NCBI GenBank assembly: GCA_964634205.1
Contig: CAZWKE010000039.1
Span: 1 to 32,163, forward strand
DNA length: 32,163 bases
Reading direction: 5' to 3'
From: JAFGGG01 sp964634205
GTDB taxonomy: Bacteria > Spirochaetota > Spirochaetia > SZUA-6 > RPPD01
Of the stretch, positions 7,151-13,723 are shown one piece after another (the first letter of the stretch is position 1; every line of letters begins with the position of its first letter). Below the pieces are notes generated by a model that was not told where the DNA came from, did no database searches, and saw nothing but the letters and a program-made list of their open reading frames with translations. The position numbers and the translations under genes were made by a program.

Positions 7151-8325
7151 TATCGTTTTGAGAACGGAACTAATTTTTGCGTAACAAAATAAATCATCAC
7201 CATGCTTCCGGCCAAAAAAAACGGGAAAATGCCCATTGTAGTGCTTTTAGCCGCCATACCGAACAGGGGAGGGATCAAAGCGCTGCCGATGTAGGCAAAA
7301 CCCATTTGATATCCGATAACCTCCTGTGATTTTTTCTTACCGAACCTGCGTGGGGTCTCGTGGATCATGGCGGGAAAAATCGGAGAAAAGCCTATTCCGA
7401 TCAGGATTAAAGCGGCCATAAGCACAATATCGGGAAGACTCCAAAACAGGAGGGCTACGCCTGCGCAGGCGGCGATTATTCCGCCTCGTATCATTTGTGT
7501 ATTTGTTAATTTTAGAGAGATAAAACCGGATAAAAACCGGCCGGCGGTGATACCCCCATAATACAGGGCAATCCATAATGCCGCGGTTTCAACCGGAATA
7601 TTCCGGACATGTACCAGGTAACTGCTGCCCCATAAGCCGACCGACAGCTCCGCCCCGCAGTACAATAAAAAGGTGGCAAGGGCATACGGCACCCCCTTGA
7701 TTTTTAAGACATGCTTTTCCCCGTTCTTATCGGCCGTTTCCGGCTCATGGGCGTTTCTCTTTTGCATGAGCCTTCCGTGTTTTATCCAGATAGGCAGGCT
7801 GACAAAGAGCAACACGGCAAGACCGAGCTGTATAACGGCAATTATTCTGTAGCCCGGTCTCCATGATGAGGTTTGCATAAGGGACTGGGCCATTATTAAA
7901 GGTCCGACGGTTGCCCCCAGGCCCCAGAAAGAATGAAGCCAGTTCATATGAAACGCTTTAAAATGCAGTGCCACATAATTATTAAGAGCGACATCAACCG
8001 AACCCGCCCCGAATCCCAGGGGGACCGCCAGAAAAAGCAGCCATAGATAGGAGGGAGAAAAAGAAATTCCAAATAAAGCGGCACCGGTCATAAGACAGCT
8101 TAAAAAGGTAACCTTCCCGGTGCCGAGTTTTTTTATGATTCTGCCGCTTAACAGGCTGGAGGCAATTGTATTGACGGTCAAAATAAAGGCAACGAGTCCT
8201 GCGGCATCCAGTGGCAGTCCCCATTCCGTCTGCATGGCGGGCCATGAAACGCCGAGCAGGCTGTCCGGCAGCCCCAGGCTGATAAACGCAAAATAGATTA
8301 ATATAAGGATGACTGTAGTGATCAT
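7150..8325 (-). CDS. MFS transporter of unknown substrate
   Basis: 391 residues with about twelve hydrophobic segments and a hydrophilic central loop (roughly 195-212, HGRLMQKRNAHEPETADKNG), typical of the major facilitator superfamily. Recognisable parts are the N-terminal LGLPDSLLGVSWPAMQTEWG and GFGAGSVDVALNNYVA; these resemble sugar and fucose-permease-like members (FHS group), which is as far as the assignment goes. The ATG is preceded by GAAGGGAAC. Divergent from the SRPBCC gene; the shared 156-base spacer is AT-rich and holds a TATAAT on the minus strand. Confidence 0.85.
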   Translation of the reverse strand: MITTVILILIYFAFISLGLPDSLLGVSWPAMQTEWGLPLDAAGLVAFILTVNTIASSLLSGRIIKKLGTGKVTFLSCLMTGAALFGISFSPSYLWLLFLAVPLGFGAGSVDVALNNYVALHFKAFHMNWLHSFWGLGATVGPLIMAQSLMQTSSWRPGYRIIAVIQLGLAVLLFVSLPIWIKHGRLMQKRNAHEPETADKNGEKHVLKIKGVPYALATFLLYCGAELSVGLWGSSYLVHVRNIPVETAALWIALYYGGITAGRFLSGFISLKLTNTQMIRGGIIAACAGVALLFWSLPDIVLMAALILIGIGFSPIFPAMIHETPRRFGKKKSQEVIGYQMGFAYIGSALIPPLFGMAAKSTTMGIFPFFLAGSMVMIYFVTQKLVPFSKR

Positions 8326-8481
8326 GTTCCCTTCTTTGATTTATAAGTTTTATAAAAAAATACTAAAATTATAAAAAACCCACAAGCTTCGCAGCACTAT
8401 AAAAAACATAAATAAAATTTGACCCGTCTATAGGTTTATAGTTTATGTTTAAAATCAAGAACCATTATACGGAGGAAAAAA

Positions 8482-9069
8482 ATGAGAAAAAATAATATAC
8501 CGGGCAGCGTTCAGGCAAAAGATTCGGGACAGCAAAAGGCCGCCGAGAAACATGCGGGAGCGGCGCCGAACTCCACATCCTACTCCACCCTGGAAAATCC
8601 TGTCTGGCAACAAAGCGAACGCTTTGAAAGGATCGCCGGAATGACCCTGGAGGCACCCGCGGCCAAAATCTTCCCCCTGCTCTGCCCCGTGCTGGAATAC
8701 AAATGGCTTCCCGGCTGGGCCTGCACCATGTGTTACTCCGATTCGGGCATCGCCGAAAAAAACGCTGTTTTTCACACCCATGAAACTCACGATAAAATCC
8801 TGGTCTGGACCATAATTGCCTATAGACCATTTTCATTTATCGAATTTCTGGTGGTAGACGGTACCGACACGGTAAACCGCTTCAGCATCTCTTTGCAAGA
8901 AAAAGGAAACATAACCGAGCTTACCTGGCGTATGCTTTTTACGGCCACCGGGACCGCGGGCAGTCAGGCACTGCGGCACGCGTTTACCGAAGAAAAATTT
9001 CAGAAGATGGTTGATGATCGGAAAACCGAACTCGCTTACTACCTGCAAACGGGGAAAATGATGGTGTAG
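8482..9069 (+). CDS. SRPBCC-family (START/polyketide-cyclase-like) protein
   Basis: 195 residues with a strong ribosome binding site (GGAGG, seven bases before ATG). After a polar N-terminal tail of about 45 residues, the pattern EAPAAKIFPLLCPVLEYKWLPGW ... EKNAVFHT and the closing amphipathic helix (FTEEKFQKMVDDRKTELAYYL) match a helix-grip lipid- or hydrophobic-ligand-binding fold. Such proteins bind or modify small hydrophobic molecules, but no catalytic role can be read here. Convergent with the cyclase gene; no terminator is visible in the 17-base gap. Confidence 0.8.
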   Translation: MRKNNIPGSVQAKDSGQQKAAEKHAGAAPNSTSYSTLENPVWQQSERFERIAGMTLEAPAAKIFPLLCPVLEYKWLPGWACTMCYSDSGIAEKNAVFHTHETHDKILVWTIIAYRPFSFIEFLVVDGTDTVNRFSISLQEKGNITELTWRMLFTATGTAGSQALRHAFTEEKFQKMVDDRKTELAYYLQTGKMMV

Positions 9070-9086
9070 GTATTGATGTATTTTTA

Positions 9087-10760
9087 TCAGGCCCGGGACT
9101 CTTGTGCAAATGAAACCTTTATGGAAATACGTACCGGGTCTTCTGCTTTACGTTTTACACTGATTTCCCCGAAACCGGGCAGTTTCTTCATAAAATCCCT
9201 GGTAGGTTCCGGTAAATTATCAAACAAATCCTTGGATAAAATAAGCTCATTTTCCTTTGCTTCATCACACAGCCGCGATGCAAAATTTACCGTCTGTCCT
9301 ATAAGGGTAAAATCCAGACGCAGCTCCTCACCAATATCTCCCATAATCACCTCACCCATATCACAGCCGATGCCGACAGGCAGCAGCTTCTCTCGAATTA
9401 TTGTTTTATTAATTTTAAAACAGGCAAGTACGCACTCCGTAAGACGGTTCACCGTATAATAGGCAAGTATGCCGTCACCTATTACTTTGTTAATCCTGCC
9501 GCCTGTGGTATTTATGATATTGGCAACAAGTTCATGTTCCCTGTGGAGTAGTCCTATGACCTCGTCCGCCGGCCTTGATGCGCTCCACTTAGTGAACTTG
9601 CGTATATCAACAAATAGTATTACAAGGTTGTCCTTTATGGCGTGGAGCCTCTTTTGTATGAGCACATCCAAGTTGCTTTCATTTCCAATCAGCATACTGT
9701 ACTGGGATTTAAGCAGACGTCGTCTGAATGTATCGATCAAATTACTCTTGTTGGCCGCAGTGATTTCCTCTACCGTATGAACCCTGCCTGTTGCCAGGGG
9801 ATTCTTTACTCCAAGCTCATGTGCCTTTCTGGTAATAATATCAAAGAAAATGGAAACAGACGCCGGCCCCAGTTTGATAACCTGCTCCTGCAGTTCTTGC
9901 AGGCTGTTCGCGGAAACATCCTGATTTGTCCACATTTTAAGCCATTTGATTGCCTCATCCAGCAGAATTTTATTTTGTGAATCCGAAGGTACCGAATCAA
10001 GATGATCCAGCCAGTACCCCGGATTGACATCCTTCACCATTTCAATGAATTTATCTATGTTTTGATCGATAATTCCTCCATGCTGGGGCAGGATCCGTTT
10101 TATCTCAAGGGTTTTAAGGAGTTTATATAAATAATCCGTGGCTTTTTTCGAACCAACGTAATGTTCCAAAAATTGTTTTGCCAGCACAACGTATGAATCG
10201 TCGGCAAAAAGCTGCCAATTGCGGTCGAACACCCCGAATATATCCGAAGAAAAAAGCGTCCCCGTCTGTTCATCAAAGCACACCATTGCGCCCGCATAGT
10301 GTACAAAGGGGGTAAAATAAAAGCGAATCCTTCTTCCGGACTTCAGCTCCAGACAGTCCGAATTTCCGACAGGATATATCCTTTTGCGTATTCCGTAGTA
10401 GGGCAGAAACAGGGCAGTACGCGGCGTGGTGATGATCACCAGCTCCGTGCTCAGATGGTTTTCCAATAAGGGGATTAAAGCACAGAGGTCCGGATCCTGA
10501 TGCTGCACAATAATATATTTAATAATATCAGGCGGAATTAATTCCTGGATTTTCTGCAGGATCATCTCCCGGAATATCGGATGCCCGGGACCGGGATCAA
10601 ACAGGACCGCCTCATCTTCGTCAAGCAGCAGATACGGATTATTGGAAAAACCTGCTTCATAATCCGCAAAGCCGAGCCAGAAAAGTCCTTTGTCTATCTC
10701 TACAGCATGTTTATCATCAATTCTTTGCGTATTTAATCTGTTGTTTTTATCAGGAAGCAT
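9087..10760 (-). CDS. ODP-type diiron (metallo-beta-lactamase fold) domain fused to class III adenylate cyclase
   Basis: 557 residues. Residues 17-240 form a flavodiiron/ODP-like domain with metal ligands H87, D89 and D91 (HQDPD), H154, D173 (SSDIFG) and H227 (PQHGG). No flavodoxin domain follows. Residues 375-550 are a class III nucleotide cyclase: metal Asp residues D385 (FVDIRKFT) and D429 (VIGDG), transition-state N492 and R496 (VNFASRL), and ATP-selecting K425 and D483 (RLDFTLIG). The set of residues looks catalytically complete and ATP-specific. ODP proteins bind oxygen at a diiron site and serve as an oxygen sensor in Treponema chemotaxis, so an oxygen- or iron-controlled cAMP synthase is a fair inference. 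No signal peptide. The helical linker (240-370) may carry the signal. Confidence 0.88.
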   Translation of the reverse strand: MLPDKNNRLNTQRIDDKHAVEIDKGLFWLGFADYEAGFSNNPYLLLDEDEAVLFDPGPGHPIFREMILQKIQELIPPDIIKYIIVQHQDPDLCALIPLLENHLSTELVIITTPRTALFLPYYGIRKRIYPVGNSDCLELKSGRRIRFYFTPFVHYAGAMVCFDEQTGTLFSSDIFGVFDRNWQLFADDSYVVLAKQFLEHYVGSKKATDYLYKLLKTLEIKRILPQHGGIIDQNIDKFIEMVKDVNPGYWLDHLDSVPSDSQNKILLDEAIKWLKMWTNQDVSANSLQELQEQVIKLGPASVSIFFDIITRKAHELGVKNPLATGRVHTVEEITAANKSNLIDTFRRRLLKSQYSMLIGNESNLDVLIQKRLHAIKDNLVILFVDIRKFTKWSASRPADEVIGLLHREHELVANIINTTGGRINKVIGDGILAYYTVNRLTECVLACFKINKTIIREKLLPVGIGCDMGEVIMGDIGEELRLDFTLIGQTVNFASRLCDEAKENELILSKDLFDNLPEPTRDFMKKLPGFGEISVKRKAEDPVRISIKVSFAQESRA

Positions 10761-10766
10761 GTAACA

Positions 10767-10795
10767 AATATAGTAGAATGGAATTCACTTTGCAA
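10767..10795 (-). promoter_or_regulatory. Promoter of the diiron-cyclase gene, leaderless
   Basis: -35 TTGCAA (10795-10790), 17-base spacer, -10 TATATT (10772-10767), then six bases (TGTTAC) to ATG 10760. One of the clearest leaderless layouts in the window; no Shine-Dalgarno sequence. Confidence 0.7.
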
Positions 10796-10817
10796 ATGAA
10801 TCGATTCGGCCGTTTGC

Positions 10818-10917
10818 NNNNNNNNNNNNNNNNNNNNNNNNNNNNNNNNNNNNNNNNNNNNNNNNNNNNNNNNNNNNNNNNNNNNNNNNNNNNNNNNNNN
10901 NNNNNNNNNNNNNNNNN
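10818..10917. other. Assembly gap (100 N)
   Basis: Exactly 100 N, a conventional placeholder for a gap of unknown size between contigs. Order and orientation across it rest on scaffolding only. Confidence 0.97.
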
Positions 10918-11243
10918 GTTTGCCGGCAAGTGACGGAGAAAACTCTCCTATGAACACGGGCCGAAACCTCGATCTTCTGCCACTTGCCCGCGGTACTCCC
11001 AATCTCCAGGGGAAAAGTGGCGTCTGCCCGGGTACCATTGGAATTCTGTTTTATCGCGGCGACATACTCCCCCGGGTAACGCACGTCAAGCGGAACCCCG
11101 GAGTTGCCTATCCAGTTTCCTCCATATGTCGGTACCCCGCCTCCGTCGTGAACCAGGCATAGTCCATATAAAATGAACCTAAACAATGGGGTGAACTGGA
11201 GTTTATTGAATAACGTATCCGGCTTGAGCGGCTGGAGAAACAT
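10918..11243 (-). CDS. Unknown protein, 5' part, cut by the assembly gap
   Basis: An open frame of about 108 residues runs from ATG 11243 into the N gap. The ATG is preceded by AGGGAGAAATTT, a good ribosome binding site. The protein has a short hydrophobic stretch (LFRFILYGLCLV) and a glycine-rich beta-like part (GGNWIGNSGVPLDVRYPGEY). I recognise no family. The bases left of the gap (10785-10817) cannot be joined to it with confidence because the gap length is unknown. It could be a decayed gene or a contig-end artefact. The interval 11244-11372 that follows contains only the asd leader region. Confidence 0.4.
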
Positions 11244-11302
11244 AAATTTCTCCCTGCTAATTGCGAATCACAAGATAAATATTTTTTTTAAGCAAAACTA
11301 TA

Positions 11303-11331
11303 TTGCTTTCGTAATTAATTTGTGATAGCCT
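11303..11331 (+). promoter_or_regulatory. Possible asd promoter
   Basis: TTGCTT (11303-11308), 17 bases, TAGCCT (11326-11331). A weak match, proposed only because a promoter must precede the leader peptide; the start would be near 11338. Confidence 0.3.
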
Positions 11332-11372
11332 GCCATGTTGAAAGGAAACAATTAAGGAAGCGAATTATTTTT

Positions 11373-11468
11373 ATGCGCAGCATCACCATGACAACTTTGA
11401 CCAAAACGATGACCTCAAATAAAACGAAGGGCAAGGCTCCAAAGTGCAAGGAACGGATGCTGCTGTAG
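11373..11468 (+). CDS. asd leader peptide (Thr/Lys/Met-rich)
   Basis: A 31-codon frame from ATG 11373 to TAG 11466-11468. Its core reads MRSITMTTLTKTMTSNKTKG and it continues with KAPKCKERMLL. It holds seven Thr, six Lys and four Met codons, the three end products of the aspartate pathway, and resembles the E. coli thr leader in style. An AAGGAAG element lies 12 bases before the ATG, rather far but usable. The frame sits between a promoter region and the attenuator of asd, and its codons overlap RNA strands 1 and 2 of that attenuator. The peptide itself probably has no function beyond being translated. Confidence 0.75.
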   Translation: MRSITMTTLTKTMTSNKTKGKAPKCKERMLL

Positions 11469-11536
11469 AATAGTAATATATTTATGATATTTTACCCCGG
11501 CATCCTTCTTGAAACGAATGGGTGCCGGGTTTTTTT
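11377..11536 (+). promoter_or_regulatory. Four-strand transcription attenuator of asd
   Basis: Four strands can pair in alternative ways. Strand 1 (11377-11384, GCAGCATC) is fully complementary to 11456-11463. Strand 2 (11451-11462) pairs with strand 3 (11498-11508) over 11 bp with one bulged C (11454) and one G-U. Strand 3 (11496-11505) pairs with strand 4 (11520-11529) to form the terminator. Strand 1 lies at codons 2-4 of the leader peptide and the Thr/Lys codons lie between strands 1 and 2. A ribosome stalled there would block 1:2 and favour the 2:3 antiterminator; a ribosome reaching the stop would cover strand 2 and allow termination. Confidence 0.75.
11496..11536 (+). terminator. Intrinsic terminator (attenuator 3:4 hairpin) before asd
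   Basis: CCCGGCATCC (11496-11505) pairs with GGGTGCCGGG (11520-11529), ten pairs with one G-U, followed by seven T (11530-11536). It lies 32 bases upstream of asd and on the same strand, with no complete gene before it, so it must regulate asd rather than end another unit. Confidence 0.88.
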
Positions 11537-11568
11537 ATGTTTATCACGTAATAAAGAAGGAGGACGGT

Positions 11569-12615
11569 ATGGCATTAAATGTCACGGTAGTCGGTGTCGG
11601 TCTGGTGGGTGAAACCATTGTTTCATGCTTACGGGATAGAAATTTCCCCTGCAATTGGCCGCCCAGGGTGGCCGCGACGCGGGTACGGGCGCAAATAATT
11701 GCCGGGGAAGAAATGTCGGTTGAAGAGACCACAGCCGATGTTTTCAAAGGCGCGGATCTGGTTTTATTTGCGGGAAAAGAAGGAGCAAGAGGAGCCAGTG
11801 TCACCTGGCGTAAAACCGCAGAAAAAGAAGGCGCTGTCTGTATAGATAATGGGCGTGATTTTCGCTTGGCGGAAGATGTCCCTTTGGTAGTGCCGGAAGT
11901 CAATCCGGAATCGATCCGGGAAGACACGCAATTTATCGCAAGTCCCAACTGTTCCACCATTCAGTTGGTTGTAGCTTTGGAACCCATTCACAAGAAAGCA
12001 CGGATTCGCAGAATCATCATTGCCGGATATCAATCCGTCAGCGGATGGGGAGTGAAGGGGCCTGAAGAGCTGCGCAATCAAACACCGCAGGCATTGGAGT
12101 CGCTTAAGAACATTAAATTTAATCCGGATGTGTTCCCGCGTCCCATTGCATTTAACTGCATTCCCCAGATCGAGCCTTTTATGGATGCGGATTATACACG
12201 AGAAGAGCTGAAATTGATTTATGAGACACGGAAGATTCTTGGGGATAACGCCATTCAGGTGTCCGCCACCTGCGTGCGTGTACCTGTCTTTGTGGGGCAT
12301 GGACAGAGTGTGTGGATCGAAACTGAAAAAAGAATTACACCGAAAGAAATCGGCAGCCTGCTTCACAGTGCGCCCGGAGTCCGGCTTATTAATAACGTGC
12401 GTGCAGGGAGAGCCGAAGAGCGATATCCGACTTCGCTGGATGTACATACGTATATGGATGACGTGCTGGTGGGGCGGATTCGGCCTGATTTAAGTAATCC
12501 TGAAGGGAAAGCGAATACCCTCTGGATTGTGGCGGACAATTTACGCAAAGGCGCCGCTCTCAATGTGGTGCAGATTGCGGAGTTGTTGGTTGGGCGAGGA
12601 ATTCTCAAACCATAA
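11569..12615 (+). CDS. asd: Aspartate-semialdehyde dehydrogenase
   Basis: Reduces beta-aspartyl phosphate to aspartate semialdehyde with NADPH, the branch point to Lys/diaminopimelate, Met and Thr. 348 residues from ATG 11569, which follows a full AAGGAGG site; a longer frame from 11509 would run through the terminator and is rejected. The nucleotide fold starts with VVGVGLVGETIV. The nucleophile C128 lies in SPNCSTIQLV, the Gln in YQSVSG (Q155), and the R237/H244 pair in CVRVPVFVGHGQ. The C-terminal NLRKGAALNVVQIAEL is typical. The first glycine motif is GVGLVG rather than the usual GATGAVG. It stands alone, with lysC or dapA not adjacent. Confidence 0.93.
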   Translation: MALNVTVVGVGLVGETIVSCLRDRNFPCNWPPRVAATRVRAQIIAGEEMSVEETTADVFKGADLVLFAGKEGARGASVTWRKTAEKEGAVCIDNGRDFRLAEDVPLVVPEVNPESIREDTQFIASPNCSTIQLVVALEPIHKKARIRRIIIAGYQSVSGWGVKGPEELRNQTPQALESLKNIKFNPDVFPRPIAFNCIPQIEPFMDADYTREELKLIYETRKILGDNAIQVSATCVRVPVFVGHGQSVWIETEKRITPKEIGSLLHSAPGVRLINNVRAGRAEERYPTSLDVHTYMDDVLVGRIRPDLSNPEGKANTLWIVADNLRKGAALNVVQIAELLVGRGILKP

Positions 12616-12649
12616 TAAGAGGTTTGCAAGCGTTTCATTCGAGTGTACG

Positions 12650-12682
12650 ATTTTACAACTGCTTAATAATAAAGTGTAAAAT
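12650..12682. repeat. AT-rich inverted repeat between convergent genes
   Basis: ATTTTACA (12650-12657) and TGTAAAAT (12675-12682) are perfect 8-bp arms around a 17-base loop. It lies between the ends of asd and the methyltransferase gene and might help end both transcripts, though the stem is weak and no T-run follows. Confidence 0.35.
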
Positions 12683-12700
12683 TCATGATATCATTCGTTT

Positions 12701-13558
12701 CTACTCTTTCTTCAGATGCATAAACAGATTAATCCCCAGGTCCTCGGAATCAATCTGAATATTCTCCTGTTCGATACCGGCCTCCAGCGCCAGGCGCGTC
12801 AAATCCTCTACCGAACGGTACCGCAGATACCAGTCTCCCACTTTTTCCATATACTGCCGCGATATGTTATTGTGCGAAAAATTGCCGATGATCATTTCTC
12901 CACCCTCCCGCAGGCATCCGTAATACCGCTGTAAAAACCTGACAAAATGCTTGTCTTTTACGTAATCAAACAGCCCCCCGCTCCAGATCAGATCATATTT
13001 TTTTTGGGGCCGCAGCTTTATGATGTTCATGTGCAGCAAATTAATCCTGGTTGTATACCCGTTTAATTTCTCTCCGGCATATTTAACCGCGTGATTACAG
13101 GCATCCGCCAAATCGAATCGGAACCTGCTGCCGGGTTTTGCGCTTAGATATTCCTTTATCCCCGTGGCCGGTCCGCATCCCAGCACAAGAATATGCTTGG
13201 CCGTCCGCGCGTCCATGTTACCCAATACCGACAAAAAGTACCGCTTCCGGTTCCTCACCGCCTTGGGCGCCGGATGTTCATGGAAAAACAGGTCCCAATT
13301 TTTGTATTTGTTATCACTGCTGACCTGTTTTTCGTATATCTTTTCAATCATCAGGTGATCGCCCGAGTAACCGTACGGCTTCCGAAAAGCCCAACCCTGG
13401 ATGGTTTGTTTGTCGAGCACCGGTCCCAGGATATTTCTGAACTCCGTTATTTCTTCCGGTCTGACTTTGGTGATGATATGGTTCAGCTCATCATATTCAT
13501 GAGGCTCGGGGCCGCCCTTTTCAATCAATCTGTTGATATAGTTCTTTATTGTATCCAT
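12701..13558 (-). CDS. Class I SAM-dependent methyltransferase, PhcB/extracellular-factor type
   Basis: 285 residues. The SAM-binding motif is ILVLGCGPATG (about 122-132), followed by the acidic residue of FDLADACNHA. The N-terminal FRKPYGYSGDHLMIEKIY and C-terminal LFDYVKD, GNFSHNN and the aromatic DWYLRYRS match, from memory, the family often annotated as 3-hydroxypalmitic acid methyl ester (extracellular factor) synthases. Ralstonia PhcB makes a fatty-acid methyl ester quorum signal. Whether this protein does so is inference. The ATG follows GCGGAAGAAT. It lies 165 bases downstream of the hybrid kinase on the same strand, with its own promoter and two palindromic operators in the gap. Confidence 0.85.
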   Translation of the reverse strand: MDTIKNYINRLIEKGGPEPHEYDELNHIITKVRPEEITEFRNILGPVLDKQTIQGWAFRKPYGYSGDHLMIEKIYEKQVSSDNKYKNWDLFFHEHPAPKAVRNRKRYFLSVLGNMDARTAKHILVLGCGPATGIKEYLSAKPGSRFRFDLADACNHAVKYAGEKLNGYTTRINLLHMNIIKLRPQKKYDLIWSGGLFDYVKDKHFVRFLQRYYGCLREGGEMIIGNFSHNNISRQYMEKVGDWYLRYRSVEDLTRLALEAGIEQENIQIDSEDLGINLFMHLKKE

Positions 13559-13580
13559 ATTCTTCCGCTAAAATAATATT

Positions 13581-13595
13581 CATTTCTTAGAAATG
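13581..13595. repeat. Small palindrome in the methyltransferase 5' leader
   Basis: CATTTCT-T-AGAAATG, 7-bp arms around one base. It lies a few bases after the predicted transcription start and 22 bases before the ATG, so it could be a regulator site rather than an RNA hairpin. Confidence 0.35.
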
Positions 13596-13604
13596 ACGAT
13601 ATGA

Positions 13605-13633
13605 AATCTATCTCACTCTTTAGCGTGCATCAA
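13605..13633 (-). promoter_or_regulatory. Promoter of the methyltransferase gene
   Basis: -35 TTGATG (13633-13628), 17-base spacer, -10 TAGATT (13610-13605). The operator core at 13634-13649 begins on the base next to the -35, the same arrangement as at the ankyrin promoter. Confidence 0.6.
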
Positions 13634-13651
13634 TCATACTTTAGTATGATT
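13632..13651. promoter_or_regulatory. Palindromic operator, site 1 (TCATAC-N4-GTAT)
   Basis: AATCATACT-TT-AGTATGATT, a perfect palindrome with 9-bp arms. Its centre is about 43 bases before the predicted start of the methyltransferase transcript. The closely related site 2 lies 22 bp further upstream. Confidence 0.7.
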
Positions 13652-13655
13652 TGAC

Positions 13656-13671
13656 TCATACGATGGTATAA
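13656..13671. promoter_or_regulatory. Palindromic operator, site 2
   Basis: TCATACGATGGTATAA. The core starts 22 bp from that of site 1, two helical turns, so two bound dimers would sit on the same face of the DNA. Confidence 0.55.
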
Positions 13672-13723
13672 AGTTGTGCAGGGAAAAGTGGAAAAAATCG
13701 GATTATAAGACTATGTAAAAATA

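Noticed and set aside
10733..11038. Second minus-strand frame crossing the N gap
   Set aside because: It depends on the arbitrary 100-N length and overlaps a frame with a better start site.
11281..11568. Lysine riboswitch or T-box upstream of asd
   Set aside because: No lysine-riboswitch or T-box landmark is visible, and leader peptide plus paired strands explain the region fully.
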